Source: Sandaracinaceae bacterium | Lineage (GTDB): Bacteria; Myxococcota_A; Polyangia; Polyangiales; Sandaracinaceae | Direction: 5' to 3' | Assembly (NCBI GenBank): GCA_040218145.1 | Contig: JAVJQK010000076.1 | Coordinates: 248,001 to 312,000, forward strand | Length of the DNA stretch: 64,000 nt | In this document: in pieces, positions 1-8,189 of the stretch | Numbering within the stretch: the first letter of the stretch is position 1 | How the letters are laid out: the number at the start of each line of letters is the position of its first letter | Position numbers and translations under genes: made by a program | The notes under the pieces: model-generated | Told to the model about the DNA's origin: nothing | Database searches by the model: none | Seen by the model: the letters and a program-made list of their open reading frames with translations, nothing else

Positions 1-186
1 CTGGTCACCGTCCCGTGCGCGTGTAGGGGGACTCCCGGATATCCGGTGACGCAAGAACATGCGACACCACGGGCGGTCGGCGCGCGTTCCCGGGCGGTCG
101 CGCAGCACCCGCGCCCAAACCGCCTACCTGGGGGGGCGGGGGCGCGCGTCGGCATCTCCAACAAGAGACACCCAATCAGCAACACA
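1..186. other. left-end DNA with no recognised gene
   Basis: No reading frame here has recognisable protein features. Short open frames are arginine/proline-rich, as expected from chance in this base composition. The next gene to the right is on the minus strand and ends at 321, so this stretch may hold the end of something outside the window or plain intergenic DNA. Confidence 0.4.
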
Positions 187-278
187 GGGACGGTGTTTAC
201 TTGTTGACTTCTTCGCAAGCTCGCCATCGCGCGATGACAAGTTTTGCTGTCAACAAGTCAACAAGTAAACACCGTCCC
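187..278. repeat. 92-bp hairpin-forming inverted repeat (REPIN/MITE-like)
   Basis: A 24-bp left arm (187-210, starting GGGACGGTGTTTACTTG) is repeated exactly as its reverse complement at 255-278. The centre holds a 12-bp perfect palindrome, CATCGCGCGATG (225-236). The element is clearly more AT-rich than its surroundings and carries no gene. The architecture matches REP/REPIN or MITE elements that are mobilised in trans by a transposase encoded elsewhere. No transposase is in this window, so the class is inferred. Confidence 0.75.
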
Positions 279-320
279 CGACCCCGACGCGGGCCGGTCG
301 GTGTCCCCACCTGGCGATGG

Positions 321-1172
321 TCAGGGGGGCTGGCGGGGGGAGAAGACCAGCCAGGCGCCGGCGAGGACGATGAGGGCGCCTCCGCCCAGGGCCCAGGCGT
401 CGGGCCACGCGGCAAAGAAGAGGATGTCTCCGACGACGGCGAAGAGGGGGCCCGCGTAGCTGGCCGCGGCGACGGTGGAGGCCTTGTCGAGCTGGTAGGC
501 GCGGGTCATCGCGAGCTGGGCGAGGGTGGTGGAGACGCCGACGCCGACGAGGGTCCACCACAGGTGAGCGGGCGGCAGCGGGAGCAGGGTCCGCTCGGTG
601 GCCACGAAGGCGGCGACGGCCGCGACGCACAGGAAGAGCTGGAACCAGAAGACGAGCGCGAAGGGGTTGTCGGTCTTGCCGAGCGCGCGGACGGCGACGT
701 GGGCGCCGGCGGAGCTCACCGCGGCGAAGAGCGCGAGCAGGCCGTAGATCGAGCCGCTCGAGAGGTCCGGCGAGAGCAGCAGCGCGGAGCCGGCGAGGCC
801 CAGGCCGAGCACGACCCAGACGCTCTTGTCGCTCTTCTCACTGACCCCGAGCGCGAGCGGCGCGAGCACGGCGATCAGGATGGGCTGCAGCTTCGAGACG
901 AGCGAGAGCTGCGCCATGGTCAGGCCCTTCGCGGCGGTGAAGAAGCCGAAGACGGCGCCGAAGCCGAGGACGCAGCGGACGAGCAGGGTGCGCCGGGACT
1001 TCACCGCGATGCCGGCCCGCCGGGCGAGCACGAAGGACAGCGGCAGGGCGGTCACGCTCCGCCAGCACACGACCTCGAGCGCGCTCAGCTCCTCACGCGC
1101 CACCTTCACCAGCCCGAGCATGACGGTGAAGAGCAGCCCCGCGAGGATCATGAACAGCGGTCCGCGGCGCAC
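321..1172 (-). CDS. EamA/DMT-family transporter
   Basis: A 283-residue integral membrane protein of the drug/metabolite transporter superfamily. About ten hydrophobic segments are arranged as two EamA repeats (roughly residues 5-135 and 140-280), starting from the first segment LFMILAGLLFTVMLGLVKVA. The length is normal for the family. Substrates of such carriers range from amino acids to metabolites and cannot be read from sequence. It is the last gene of a minus-strand run: sigma factor, anti-sigma-like protein, response regulator, then this gene after a 42-bp gap. Co-transcription is likely, but a functional link to the regulators is only inferred. Confidence 0.85.
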   Translation of the reverse strand: MRRGPLFMILAGLLFTVMLGLVKVAREELSALEVVCWRSVTALPLSFVLARRAGIAVKSRRTLLVRCVLGFGAVFGFFTAAKGLTMAQLSLVSKLQPILIAVLAPLALGVSEKSDKSVWVVLGLGLAGSALLLSPDLSSGSIYGLLALFAAVSSAGAHVAVRALGKTDNPFALVFWFQLFLCVAAVAAFVATERTLLPLPPAHLWWTLVGVGVSTTLAQLAMTRAYQLDKASTVAAASYAGPLFAVVGDILFFAAWPDAWALGGGALIVLAGAWLVFSPRQPP

Positions 1173-1214
1173 GGGCGCACCATGAGGGCGCGGCGCTGGC
1201 CCGTCGAGCGGCCG

Positions 1215-1604
1215 TCAGCGCGCGGCGCGTCGGCGGTGTCGGGCGATCACCGCGCGCAGGCCCTCGATCAGCTCCCCCATGTCGACCGGCTTGCGCAGCC
1301 ATCCGTCGACGCCCGCGACCAGGCCCTCGCCGAGCGGGGGATCGTCGAGCCCGGTGAGGATCACGAAGGGCAGCTCCGCCGTGCGCGGGTCGGCGCGCAG
1401 GGCGCGGCAGAGCGAGATACCGTCGAGCTCGGGCATGGTCACGTCGGCCAGCACGGCGTCGGGAGGCGAGGCGAGCGCCGCGTCGAGGGCGGCCTGGCCG
1501 TGCTCCACCACGACCGCGTGGAAGCCCTCGGACTCGAGGATCAGGCGCAGGGCCTCCGCCTGGGTGGGGCTGTCCTCCGCGATCAGGATCGTGTCACTCG
1601 CCAT
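1215..1604 (-). CDS. single-domain response regulator (CheY-like receiver)
   Basis: A 129-residue stand-alone receiver domain. The acidic pair E10/D11, phospho-acceptor D54 (in VLADVTMPELDG), conserved T84 (VILTG) and K105 (LRKP) are all present, so it should be phosphorylatable. There is no output domain, so it probably acts by protein contact or as a phosphorelay intermediate. Its start overlaps the end of the upstream anti-sigma-like gene by 11 bp, indicating translational coupling. No histidine kinase lies nearby. Confidence 0.9.
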   Translation of the reverse strand: MASDTILIAEDSPTQAEALRLILESEGFHAVVVEHGQAALDAALASPPDAVLADVTMPELDGISLCRALRADPRTAELPFVILTGLDDPPLGEGLVAGVDGWLRKPVDMGELIEGLRAVIARHRRRAAR

Positions 1605-1980
1605 GTTCAGCCGTCGTCTCTAGCACCACCGCGGTCTGGAGCGCATACACCGCGGCTCCGAGGATGAGCAGGACCGCGACGGCGGCGACGAGCGGCATCA
1701 TCCAGCCGGGCCCCGCGCGCCGCGAGAACTGGTCGCGGTAGTAGCGCCCGCGGCTGCGACGCCGGATCCGATCCTGGATCTTCGGCAGGAGGTTCGGGAC
1801 CTCGATCGACTCGGGCTCGCCCATCTTCGAGACGAGCGCGAAGGTGTCGACGAACTCCTCGTACTCGAGACGCAGCTCTTCGTCGGCGGCGAGCGCCGCG
1901 TCGAAGGCCTCCTGCTGCGCCTCGTCCAGGTCCCCCTCGAACGCCTCGCTGAAGAGGTCGCGTGCCTCGTCCGCCGTCAT
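1594..1980 (-). CDS. probable membrane anti-sigma factor
   Basis: A 128-residue protein with an acidic helical N-terminal half (MTADEARDLFSEAFEGDLDE) and one transmembrane helix near residues 95-115 (MMPLVAAVAVLLILGAAVYAL). Position directly after an ECF-type sigma gene (4-bp ATGA overlap) and this topology suit a cognate anti-sigma factor. The HxxxCxxC motif of zinc-binding ZAS anti-sigma factors is absent; the cytoplasmic part contains no cysteine. It would be a non-zinc anti-sigma or a sigma-associated membrane protein. The function is inferred from context. Confidence 0.65.
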   Translation of the reverse strand: MTADEARDLFSEAFEGDLDEAQQEAFDAALAADEELRLEYEEFVDTFALVSKMGEPESIEVPNLLPKIQDRIRRRSRGRYYRDQFSRRAGPGWMMPLVAAVAVLLILGAAVYALQTAVVLETTAEHGE

Positions 1981-2669
1981 GCTTTCTTCTTGGTGGGTTC
2001 CTGGGGGATGGACGAACGGCGACCCTCCGCCATTCGCCGGACCTTGTCCCGCAGCGCGTGCCGCGCGCGGTGGAGTCGGCTCTTCACCGTACCTTCGGCG
2101 AGACCGGTGATCTCCTGAATCTGCTCGTACGTGAGGTGCTCGATGTCGCGGAGCACGATCAGCGTCCGATGGTCCTCGTCGAGCTGCGCGATGGCCGCCT
2201 TGAGGATGGCCTCCTTCTGATAGGCCTCCAGCATCTCGTCGGGCCGGGCGATCTGCGACGTGGGGTTCATCGTGGCGCTCTCGAGCGCGTTGTGCTGCGC
2301 GACCTCGTCGAACTCCTTCTTCTTCCCGCGCGCGCGGCGCTGGAGGTACTTGATGCGGTTCTTACAGTGGTTGGTCGCGACGCGGTAGAGCCAGGTCGAG
2401 AGCTTGGAGTCGCCCCGGAAGCCGTCGATCGACTTGAAGACGGTGATGAAGACCTCCTGCGCGAGATCCTCCGCCTCTGCCCGGTCGCCCAGCATGCGGA
2501 ACACCAGGCGATAGATGCGCCCCTGGTAGAGCTGGATCAACTCGTTGAACGCGGCCTCGTCCCTCCGCTTCAAGCGTGCGACCAGCTTCTCTTCGTAGCC
2601 GTCGGGCATCGGGACGTGAAAGCCTGCCGCCGCGGCTGCCTTCTCGATGTCGAACGCCGCGATCTTCAC
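1977..2669 (-). CDS. ECF-type RNA polymerase sigma factor
   Basis: A 230-residue sigma-70-family protein. Region 2 lies around residues 40-115 (DLAQEVFITVFKSIDGFRG, then LSTWLYRVATNHCKN), and region 4 at about 160-215 with a helix-turn-helix (LTYEQIQEITGLAEGTVKSR). It lacks regions 1 and 3, as expected for an ECF or RpoE-like sigma. The start is GTG at 2669. It heads an operon with an anti-sigma-like gene, a receiver protein and a transporter. The N-terminal extension of about 25 residues before region 2 is slightly long. Confidence 0.93.
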   Translation of the reverse strand: MKIAAFDIEKAAAAAGFHVPMPDGYEEKLVARLKRRDEAAFNELIQLYQGRIYRLVFRMLGDRAEAEDLAQEVFITVFKSIDGFRGDSKLSTWLYRVATNHCKNRIKYLQRRARGKKKEFDEVAQHNALESATMNPTSQIARPDEMLEAYQKEAILKAAIAQLDEDHRTLIVLRDIEHLTYEQIQEITGLAEGTVKSRLHRARHALRDKVRRMAEGRRSSIPQEPTKKKA

Positions 2670-2788
2670 GACGTGGGCGACAACGAGCCGAGGCCACGGT
2701 TCCGCGGAAGGTAGCCGCCGGGTCCCCCCGACGTAAAGCCGGTTCGCGTGGGGTCGCTGGCGAGCGCCCGCGGCCCTACCCTCCGGGC

Positions 2789-3163
2789 ATGACCCAGGGA
2801 ATCCTCCTCGTCGATCACGGCAGCCGCCGCGCGGCGTCCAACGCGCTGCTCGGCGAGGTGGCCGAGCGGATCGCGGCCAAGCTCCCCGAAGGCACGCTGA
2901 TCGAGCCGGCCCACATGGAGCTCGCCTCGCCCACCATCGGCGAGGCCTTCGACCGGCTCGTGGCCCGCGGCGCTTCGGAGGTCGTGGTCGTGCCTTACTT
3001 CCTGAGCCCCGGGCGCCACGCCACCGAGGACGTCCCGCGCCTCGCGGCCGAGGCCGCCGCGCGTCACCCGGAGGTCGCGCACCGCGTCGCGCCGCCCCTC
3101 GGGCCCCACGACCTGCTCGACCAGCTCGTGCTCGTCCGGGCCGGCGTCCGCTCGGCGCAGTGA
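2789..3163 (+). CDS. CbiX/SirB-family chelatase
   Basis: A 124-residue single-domain protein of the CbiX/SirB family. These insert cobalt, nickel or iron into sirohydrochlorin during cobalamin, F430 or siroheme synthesis. The metal-binding histidines are visible at H10 (LLVDHGSR) and H77 (LSPGRHATEDV), with E44 between them (AHMELASPT). The short length matches the small ancestral CbiX-S form, which acts as a homodimer. The start ATG at 2789 is chosen because the open frame further upstream lacks family features. It is divergent from the sigma operon and has no tetrapyrrole neighbours, so the metal cannot be assigned. Confidence 0.85.
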   Translation: MTQGILLVDHGSRRAASNALLGEVAERIAAKLPEGTLIEPAHMELASPTIGEAFDRLVARGASEVVVVPYFLSPGRHATEDVPRLAAEAAARHPEVAHRVAPPLGPHDLLDQLVLVRAGVRSAQ

Positions 3164-3188
3164 ACGAGCGGCCCAGTGAACGAGCGGC

Positions 3189-4172
3189 TCAGTGAACGAA
3201 GTAGCGGAAGCTCGCCATCATGCGGGTGTCGTACGCACCGTTGACCTGCTGGCGAAGCGAGAGATCGAAGCCCAGCTGCTCGTTGAGCCAGCCCGAGCCG
3301 GCCGTGACGTAGTGGAGGTCGCGGCCGCTGTCGTAGATGTAGCCGGCGCGGATCGGGACCTCGCCCGTGAAGTACTCCGCCGCGCCGCCGATCATGGCCT
3401 CCGGTCGGATGGTGCCGTCCGGGTTCTGCCAGGTCGTGAGGTCCGCGAGGCCATCGAACGCGAGGGTGAAGGCGCTGTCGATGGTGTAGCTGATGCTGCC
3501 GCCGACCTGCATGGGCACCAGCGGTGAGCCGACGTCGATGAGGTTGTGGCCGAGCGCCGCGATGTGCAGGCCGGGGATGGGGGTGACCCGGATGGCCGCG
3601 TCGAAGGTGACGTGCTCCGCGAACGGCGCGGCCTCTTCGTTGCCTGCGCCCTCGCGCCAGAAGCTCATGTAGCGGCCGGTCAGTCCGAGCGCGAAGTGCT
3701 CGCCGAGGGGCAGGCCGAGCGCGACGCGTCCGTCGTAGCCGCCGTAGCTGCCGCGCTCGCCGCTCCCGTGCACGTAGCGGAAGTTCACGCCCATGTTGAT
3801 GGGGCCGCTGTGGCTGTCGGCGAGGGAGCCGCCGGCCCAGAAGCGCGCCGCCTGCGGGTCGTACCCGACGGAGCTGTCGATGTGGTAGTGGCGGCCGATG
3901 CTCAGGCCCGCCGGGTTGTAGGCGATGCCGTTGGTGCTCATGGCCGACGCGCGCGCGCCCAGACCCATGGCGAGGCCGCGGGCCGTCTCCATCGTGTCGG
4001 GCAGCATGGGCGTCTCGTCGGTCGCCTCGCGCGCGCCGCCCGGGATGGCGGTCTGCGCGCTGGCGCTCCCCGGCAGCAGGTGGGCGGAGAGCAGGGAGGC
4101 GGACAGACCGAGCGCCACCGTGAGCGCCCTCCGCATCAGCTTCCGTCCCGCTCCAGCGTGCTCGTTCATCAT
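3189..4172 (-). CDS. outer-membrane beta-barrel protein, function unknown
   Basis: A 327-residue exported protein. The signal peptide has a basic start, a hydrophobic core (LTVALGLSASLLSAHLL) and a likely cleavage after SASAQ. The mature part alternates short amphipathic strands with glycine- and aspartate-rich turns and ends in an aromatic segment (SFRYFVH), as outer-membrane barrels do. It has a general resemblance to PorV/FadL-like barrels, but no specific ligand can be claimed. The start has a GGAG ribosome-binding site about 7 bp upstream. It is convergent with the chelatase gene, with 25 bp between them. Confidence 0.7.
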   Translation of the reverse strand: MMNEHAGAGRKLMRRALTVALGLSASLLSAHLLPGSASAQTAIPGGAREATDETPMLPDTMETARGLAMGLGARASAMSTNGIAYNPAGLSIGRHYHIDSSVGYDPQAARFWAGGSLADSHSGPINMGVNFRYVHGSGERGSYGGYDGRVALGLPLGEHFALGLTGRYMSFWREGAGNEEAAPFAEHVTFDAAIRVTPIPGLHIAALGHNLIDVGSPLVPMQVGGSISYTIDSAFTLAFDGLADLTTWQNPDGTIRPEAMIGGAAEYFTGEVPIRAGYIYDSGRDLHYVTAGSGWLNEQLGFDLSLRQQVNGAYDTRMMASFRYFVH

Positions 4173-4786
4173 CTTCGTGCTCCGTCCCCGGACCGGCCGT
4201 CGCCTCGGGCAAGCTCCTTCTTATCGATCCGCGCGGCGGACGCCAAGAAAGCGGTCGTCGGCGAACGGAAGAGAGGCCCCGCGCTGTTCCGCCCTGCGCT
4301 TTTCTCGACCCACGGCTGGAGTCGCTGCCACCCTCCCAGAACAGCGACGTTGGGGGGCGTTTCGAGGCCGTCGCAAACGCGATCCCCGCCCGCGAGCGGA
4401 TCGAACGTGAAAACCTCCGTCGATCCGGGCACTTGTGGACAACCCTCGAAATGACCGGGCCGTCCACAATTTGTGTCCAACACGATCCACCCATGAAACA
4501 CGAACGATCCCGACCGCTTATGAATCTGTGCGATCTCGCCCGTAGACGTCTGCGGCTCCGTTTGCTAGCGTCCGGTCCTTGCTCAGGGGGCGCGGCTGAG
4601 CGTTCATCGTCTCCAGCCGACGCGGACTCGAGTGGCCCGATCCGGGCTCGTTCGAACCTCCGCATGTCCTTCCCGGACACCTGTCGGCTCAGACGTTTTC
4701 CACAAGCCGTCCCCAACTCCGATCCTGCCTGTGGATAGGCTGTGGATCGAACGTATAACTGTACCCAATCGCACGGGAAAACAGGA
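4173..4786. other. oriC: candidate replication-origin region upstream of dnaA
   Basis: A gene-free stretch of about 610 bp before dnaA with a run of DnaA-box-like 9-mers. TGTGGACAA lies at 4434-4442 (reverse complement TTGTCCACA, the high-GC consensus). CCGTCCACA is at 4460-4468, TTTTCCACA at 4696-4704, TGTGGATAG at 4730-4738 and TGTGGATCG at 4741-4749. The last two lie 10 bp apart directly before dnaA and could also autoregulate it. A second cluster lies before dnaN. Origin function is inferred from box density and location. Confidence 0.6.
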
Positions 4787-6208
4787 ATGCATCACCTGTG
4801 GGAATCCGCTCTCTCGACGCTACGGGGCCGGCTCTCGGAAGAGAACTACCGGACCTGGCTCGAGCCCGTCCAGCTGGACCGGCTCGAGGGAGGGACGGTC
4901 ACCCTGCGCATCCCGAACCGGTTCTACGCGGACTGGATCAGCACACACTACCTGGACTTGATCCTGGAGTCGCTGAGCCACGAGTCCGGCGTGGAGCCGC
5001 TCGAGGTGGACTGGTTGGTCGACGAGAAGCTCCAGCAGATGCTCGACCGCCGCGCCGACGAGTCGCGGCGGGAGGAGGAGCAGGAGCGCGCCCAGGAGAA
5101 GCGCGCCGGGAGTGACCCGTCGCTGCGGGCGTTCCGGCACAGCGCGCCCCCGCCGCAGCCGCCGTCGCACCCCCCGGCCGACAGCGGGCTCAACCCGAAG
5201 TACCGCTTCGACAACTTCATCGTCGGCCCCTCGAACCAGCTCGCCCACGCCGCGAGCGTGGCCGCCGCCTCGAGCCCGGGCACCCGGTACAACCCGCTCT
5301 TCATCTACGGCGGCGTGGGGCTGGGCAAGACCCACCTCGTCAACGCGGTCGGTCATCGGGTGCGGCAAGACAAGGCGGACGCGCGCGTCCTGTTCCTGAG
5401 CGCCGAGCGCTTCACCAACGAGTTCATCTGGGCGCTGCAGAACCACCGCATCGACCAGTTCCGCGAGCGCTACCGCACCAGCTGCGACGTGCTCTGCATC
5501 GACGACATCCAGTTCCTCGCCGGCCGTGAACAGACGCAAGAAGAGTTCTTCCACACCTTCAACGCGCTCTACCACGCCGACCGCCAGATCGTGGTCACCT
5601 CCGACGTCTATCCCCAGCAGATCAAGGAGATGGAGGAGCGCCTGATCAGCCGCTTCCAGTGGGGCCTCGTCGCCGACATCCAGGCGCCGGAGCTGGACAC
5701 GAGGATCGCGATCCTCAAGAAGAAGGCGGAGCAGGAGCAGATCGCGCTCGACGACGACGTCGCGCTGATCATCGCGCAGAAGGTGCAGAGCAACGTGCGC
5801 GAGCTCGAGGGCACGCTGCTGCGCCTCGCGGTCAAGGCCGAGCTGACGAAGCAGACGATCGACGTCGACTTCGCCCGGGACGCGCTCGGTACCGTGGTGC
5901 CGCGGCTCGAGAAGCAGACGACGGTCGAGGACATCCAGCGCGCCACCTGCGAGTACTTCAACCTGCGCCTGAGCGACCTGAAGTCGCATCGCCGCCACCG
6001 CGCCGTGAGCTTCCCGCGCATGGTCGCGATGTACGTCAGCCGTCAGCGCCTCAAGCTCAGCTACCCGGAGCTCGGTGACCGCTTCGGCGGCAAGGACCAC
6101 ACGACGGTCATGAGCGCGGTGAAGAAGATCGGCGGCCTGCTCGACAAGGACGACGAGGACGTGAAGAACGCCGTCGCCGCCATCGAGCGCAAGGTCGGCT
6201 TCAGCTGA
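4787..6208 (+). CDS. dnaA: chromosomal replication initiator DnaA
   Basis: DnaA, the AAA+ ATPase that binds DnaA boxes and opens the origin. Domain I (about residues 1-80, LWESALSTLRGRLSEENYRTW) is followed by a charged, proline-rich linker (85-135) and the AAA+ domain. Walker A is GGVGLGKT (175-182) and Walker B is CIDDIQF (D239, D240). The C-terminal DNA-binding domain carries the signature GGKDHTTVMSAVKKI. The ATG at 4787 gives a 473-residue protein with a typical DnaA N-terminus. A GTG 45 bp upstream lies inside a DnaA-like box and is less likely. Confidence 0.98.
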   Translation: MHHLWESALSTLRGRLSEENYRTWLEPVQLDRLEGGTVTLRIPNRFYADWISTHYLDLILESLSHESGVEPLEVDWLVDEKLQQMLDRRADESRREEEQERAQEKRAGSDPSLRAFRHSAPPPQPPSHPPADSGLNPKYRFDNFIVGPSNQLAHAASVAAASSPGTRYNPLFIYGGVGLGKTHLVNAVGHRVRQDKADARVLFLSAERFTNEFIWALQNHRIDQFRERYRTSCDVLCIDDIQFLAGREQTQEEFFHTFNALYHADRQIVVTSDVYPQQIKEMEERLISRFQWGLVADIQAPELDTRIAILKKKAEQEQIALDDDVALIIAQKVQSNVRELEGTLLRLAVKAELTKQTIDVDFARDALGTVVPRLEKQTTVEDIQRATCEYFNLRLSDLKSHRRHRAVSFPRMVAMYVSRQRLKLSYPELGDRFGGKDHTTVMSAVKKIGGLLDKDDEDVKNAVAAIERKVGFS

Positions 6209-6245
6209 GCCGACTCCCCCTCCCCGGTTCCAGACCGGCCTCCAG

Positions 6246-6276
6246 AAGGGCGCGCCTCCGGGCGCGCCTTTCTTCG
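6246..6276 (+). terminator. rho-independent-type terminator after dnaA
   Basis: A 10-bp GC-rich stem (6246-6255 paired with 6262-6271, one G-T pair) with a 6-base loop, followed by a short T-rich stretch (TTTCTT). It starts 38 bp after the dnaA stop codon. Confidence 0.6.
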
Positions 6277-6345
6277 TCCGTCCCTCCAGGGGCCCTCCAG
6301 GGCGGCTCCCACACGCCCGGGATAGCTGCTACCGTCCGCCCCCAC

Positions 6346-6654
6346 ATGGACGCCTCCCTCGCCCGCTGCCTGCTCGTCGCGAAGGTCCTCGCCGCCGACG
6401 GCATCATGACCGACGAGGAGCGCGCGTTCCTCGAGTCGAGCATGGACGCCCTCTCCCTCGACGAGGCGCAGCGTCAGCGCGTCCGGGACCTCGAGGGCTG
6501 GGACGAGGCGGAGCCCATCGTGGGGGCGCTCTCGGAGCCCGAGAAGCGCGCCTTCATGGACGGTCTGGTCCAGGCGGTGCTCGCCGACGGCAAGGTGAGC
6601 CCGCACGAGATGCAGACGATCGAGAAGCTCTCGGCCGCGCTGGGGCTCGATTGA
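6346..6654 (+). CDS. TerB-like small protein between dnaA and dnaN
   Basis: A 102-residue, acidic, all-helical protein. It shows the pattern of TerB-like domains: a helix with VLAADGIMTDEERAFLESSM near residues 15-34, then a second copy-like helix with AVLADGKVSPHEMQTIEKLS near 76-95. The paired A-D-G-x-(M/V)-(T/S)-x-x-E motifs are characteristic. TerB-like proteins are small bundles linked to metal binding and membrane-associated stress systems. Their role here is unknown. Its place inside the dnaA-dnaN interval, between two DnaA-box clusters, is notable. Confidence 0.7.
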   Translation: MDASLARCLLVAKVLAADGIMTDEERAFLESSMDALSLDEAQRQRVRDLEGWDEAEPIVGALSEPEKRAFMDGLVQAVLADGKVSPHEMQTIEKLSAALGLD

Positions 6655-7038
6655 AGCGCTCGAACCCGACCCGAAATCTTCAACGATTTCGAGGCATCAT
6701 CCTGACTACCAGGGGGCTCTTGCCTTCCCCTCGGGGGCTCTCTATACAGTCGAGCCTCGTCCGATCGGCCTGTGGACCGCGGGGGGGGAAACCTGGGGAT
6801 GAACACCGGGAGCACATGGGGATGACTTCTCCCACACTGTGTCCCCGTTTTTGTCCACGGGTGGAGACGATGGATCGCGGTAACGATTTCGGGCGGTTGG
6901 CCGGATCGATCCCCAATCCACAAGACTTAAGACGACGACGGAATTGAATTTAAAGATCCGAAAGGATCTTCTTCTGCGCGCTCGTGGATGTGGAAAGCCT
7001 CGGGCTGCACGCGAGAAGCTGGAAAGAGGCGAGGGACG
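6655..7038. other. second DnaA-box and AT-rich stretch upstream of dnaN
   Basis: A gene-free stretch of 384 bp. DnaA-box-like sequences are TGTGGACCG (6771-6779), TTGTCCACG (6851-6859, one base from the high-GC consensus) and CAATCCACA (6914-6922). They are followed by a locally AT-rich segment (about 6923-6972), rare in this DNA, which could act as an unwinding element. A perfect 7-bp hairpin, AAGATCC-GAAA-GGATCTT, lies at 6953-6970. With the region before dnaA this could make a bipartite origin. The dnaN promoter must also lie here. Confidence 0.5.
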
Positions 7039-8175
7039 ATGGAGCTCACGATCAGCAAGCGGAACTTCCTGCGTGGCTTGGCGCGAACCCACGGTGTCGC
7101 GGATCGGAAGAGCTCGATGCCGATCCTGTCGAACATCCTGCTGAGCACCGAGAGCACGGGGACGCTCCGGCTCGCCGCGACGGATCTGTACCTGGGCGTC
7201 ACGGCCACCGTGGAGGCGGACGTCACGACGGGCGGCTCCGTGGCGGTGGCGGCGAGGACGCTCTTCGACATCGTGAAGAATCTTCCCGAGGGCGAGGTGA
7301 AGTGGACCGTGGGCGCGAACAACGCCGCGGAGATTCGCTGCGGGAAGGTGAAATACAAAATTCCCGGCATGCCCGGAGACGACTTCCCGCCCCTGCCGAG
7401 CCCCGGTCGCGCGGAGTTCGTGGAGCTGGACGCCGAGCAGGTCGGCGATCTCATCGGCAAGACCCAGTACTCGATGAGCACCGACGACACGCGGCCGCAC
7501 CTGGCGGGCGCGCTCTTCGAGGGCGACGGCAAGCTCATGCGCATGGTGACCACCGACGGTCACCGCCTCAGCAAGGCCGAGCACAAGCTCGACGGCTCGA
7601 TGCTCAGCTTCACGATGCTCGTGCCCAACAAGGGCATCGGCGAGCTGAAGCGGCTGATCGACGACGCCAAGTCCGAGCACAAGAAGGGCGAGGGCGAGGC
7701 CGCCGCGGTCGGGGTGGCCACGACGGGCGGCAACGCGTTCTTCCGCGGCAAGGACGTGCTCCTCAGCGTGAAGCTGGCCGACGAGCAGTTCCCGCCCTAC
7801 TCCAAGGTCATTCCGCAGCAGCAGAGCAAGCGGGTGATATGCGCGCGCAGCAGCCTCATCGACTCTCTCCGCCGGATCAGCCTGGTCTCGAGCGACAAGA
7901 GCGGCGGGGTGCGGCTGACGATCGAGCCGGGGACGCTGCGCATCGTCAGCGAGAACCCGGACGTGGGCGAGGGCAGCGAGGAGCTGGACGTCGACTACGC
8001 CGGCGACGCGCTGACGGTCGGCTTCAACGCCCGGTACATCCTCGACGTGCTCGGCGCGCTCGACGACGACGAGGTGGCGCTGGAGCTGAGCGGCGAGCTC
8101 GACCCCGGCGTGGTCAAGCCGGCGGGCGACGCGGCGGCGAGCTTCGTCGGCGTCGTGATGCCGATGCGCATCTGA
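7039..8175 (+). CDS. dnaN: DNA polymerase III beta subunit (sliding clamp)
   Basis: The beta clamp, which tethers the replicative polymerase to DNA as a ring-shaped dimer. At 378 residues it has normal family length, with three repeated clamp domains. The N-terminus is MELTISKRNFLRGLARTHGV, and the protein ends with the clamp-typical VVMPMRI. The start ATG at 7039 has a purine-rich GAGGCGAGGG just upstream. A longer frame reaching back to 6988 lacks clamp similarity. recF follows after 14 bp, so the two are probably co-transcribed. Confidence 0.97.
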   Translation: MELTISKRNFLRGLARTHGVADRKSSMPILSNILLSTESTGTLRLAATDLYLGVTATVEADVTTGGSVAVAARTLFDIVKNLPEGEVKWTVGANNAAEIRCGKVKYKIPGMPGDDFPPLPSPGRAEFVELDAEQVGDLIGKTQYSMSTDDTRPHLAGALFEGDGKLMRMVTTDGHRLSKAEHKLDGSMLSFTMLVPNKGIGELKRLIDDAKSEHKKGEGEAAAVGVATTGGNAFFRGKDVLLSVKLADEQFPPYSKVIPQQQSKRVICARSSLIDSLRRISLVSSDKSGGVRLTIEPGTLRIVSENPDVGEGSEELDVDYAGDALTVGFNARYILDVLGALDDDEVALELSGELDPGVVKPAGDAAASFVGVVMPMRI

Positions 8176-8189
8176 CGGGCGCCAGGCCC

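Noticed and set aside
59-415. Small open frames on both strands across the left inverted repeat
   Set aside because: They read through the hairpin arms (VNK ends on both strands from the same repeat) and overlap the transporter gene; no coding signal was seen.
2670-2788. Possible cobalamin riboswitch before the CbiX-type chelatase gene
   Set aside because: No B12-box-like sequence or long leader was found in the 119-bp gap.
3064-4716. A 550-codon minus-strand frame covering the outer-membrane gene and the dnaA upstream region
   Set aside because: It lies out of frame with the barrel gene, runs through the DnaA boxes, and lacks any conserved segment.
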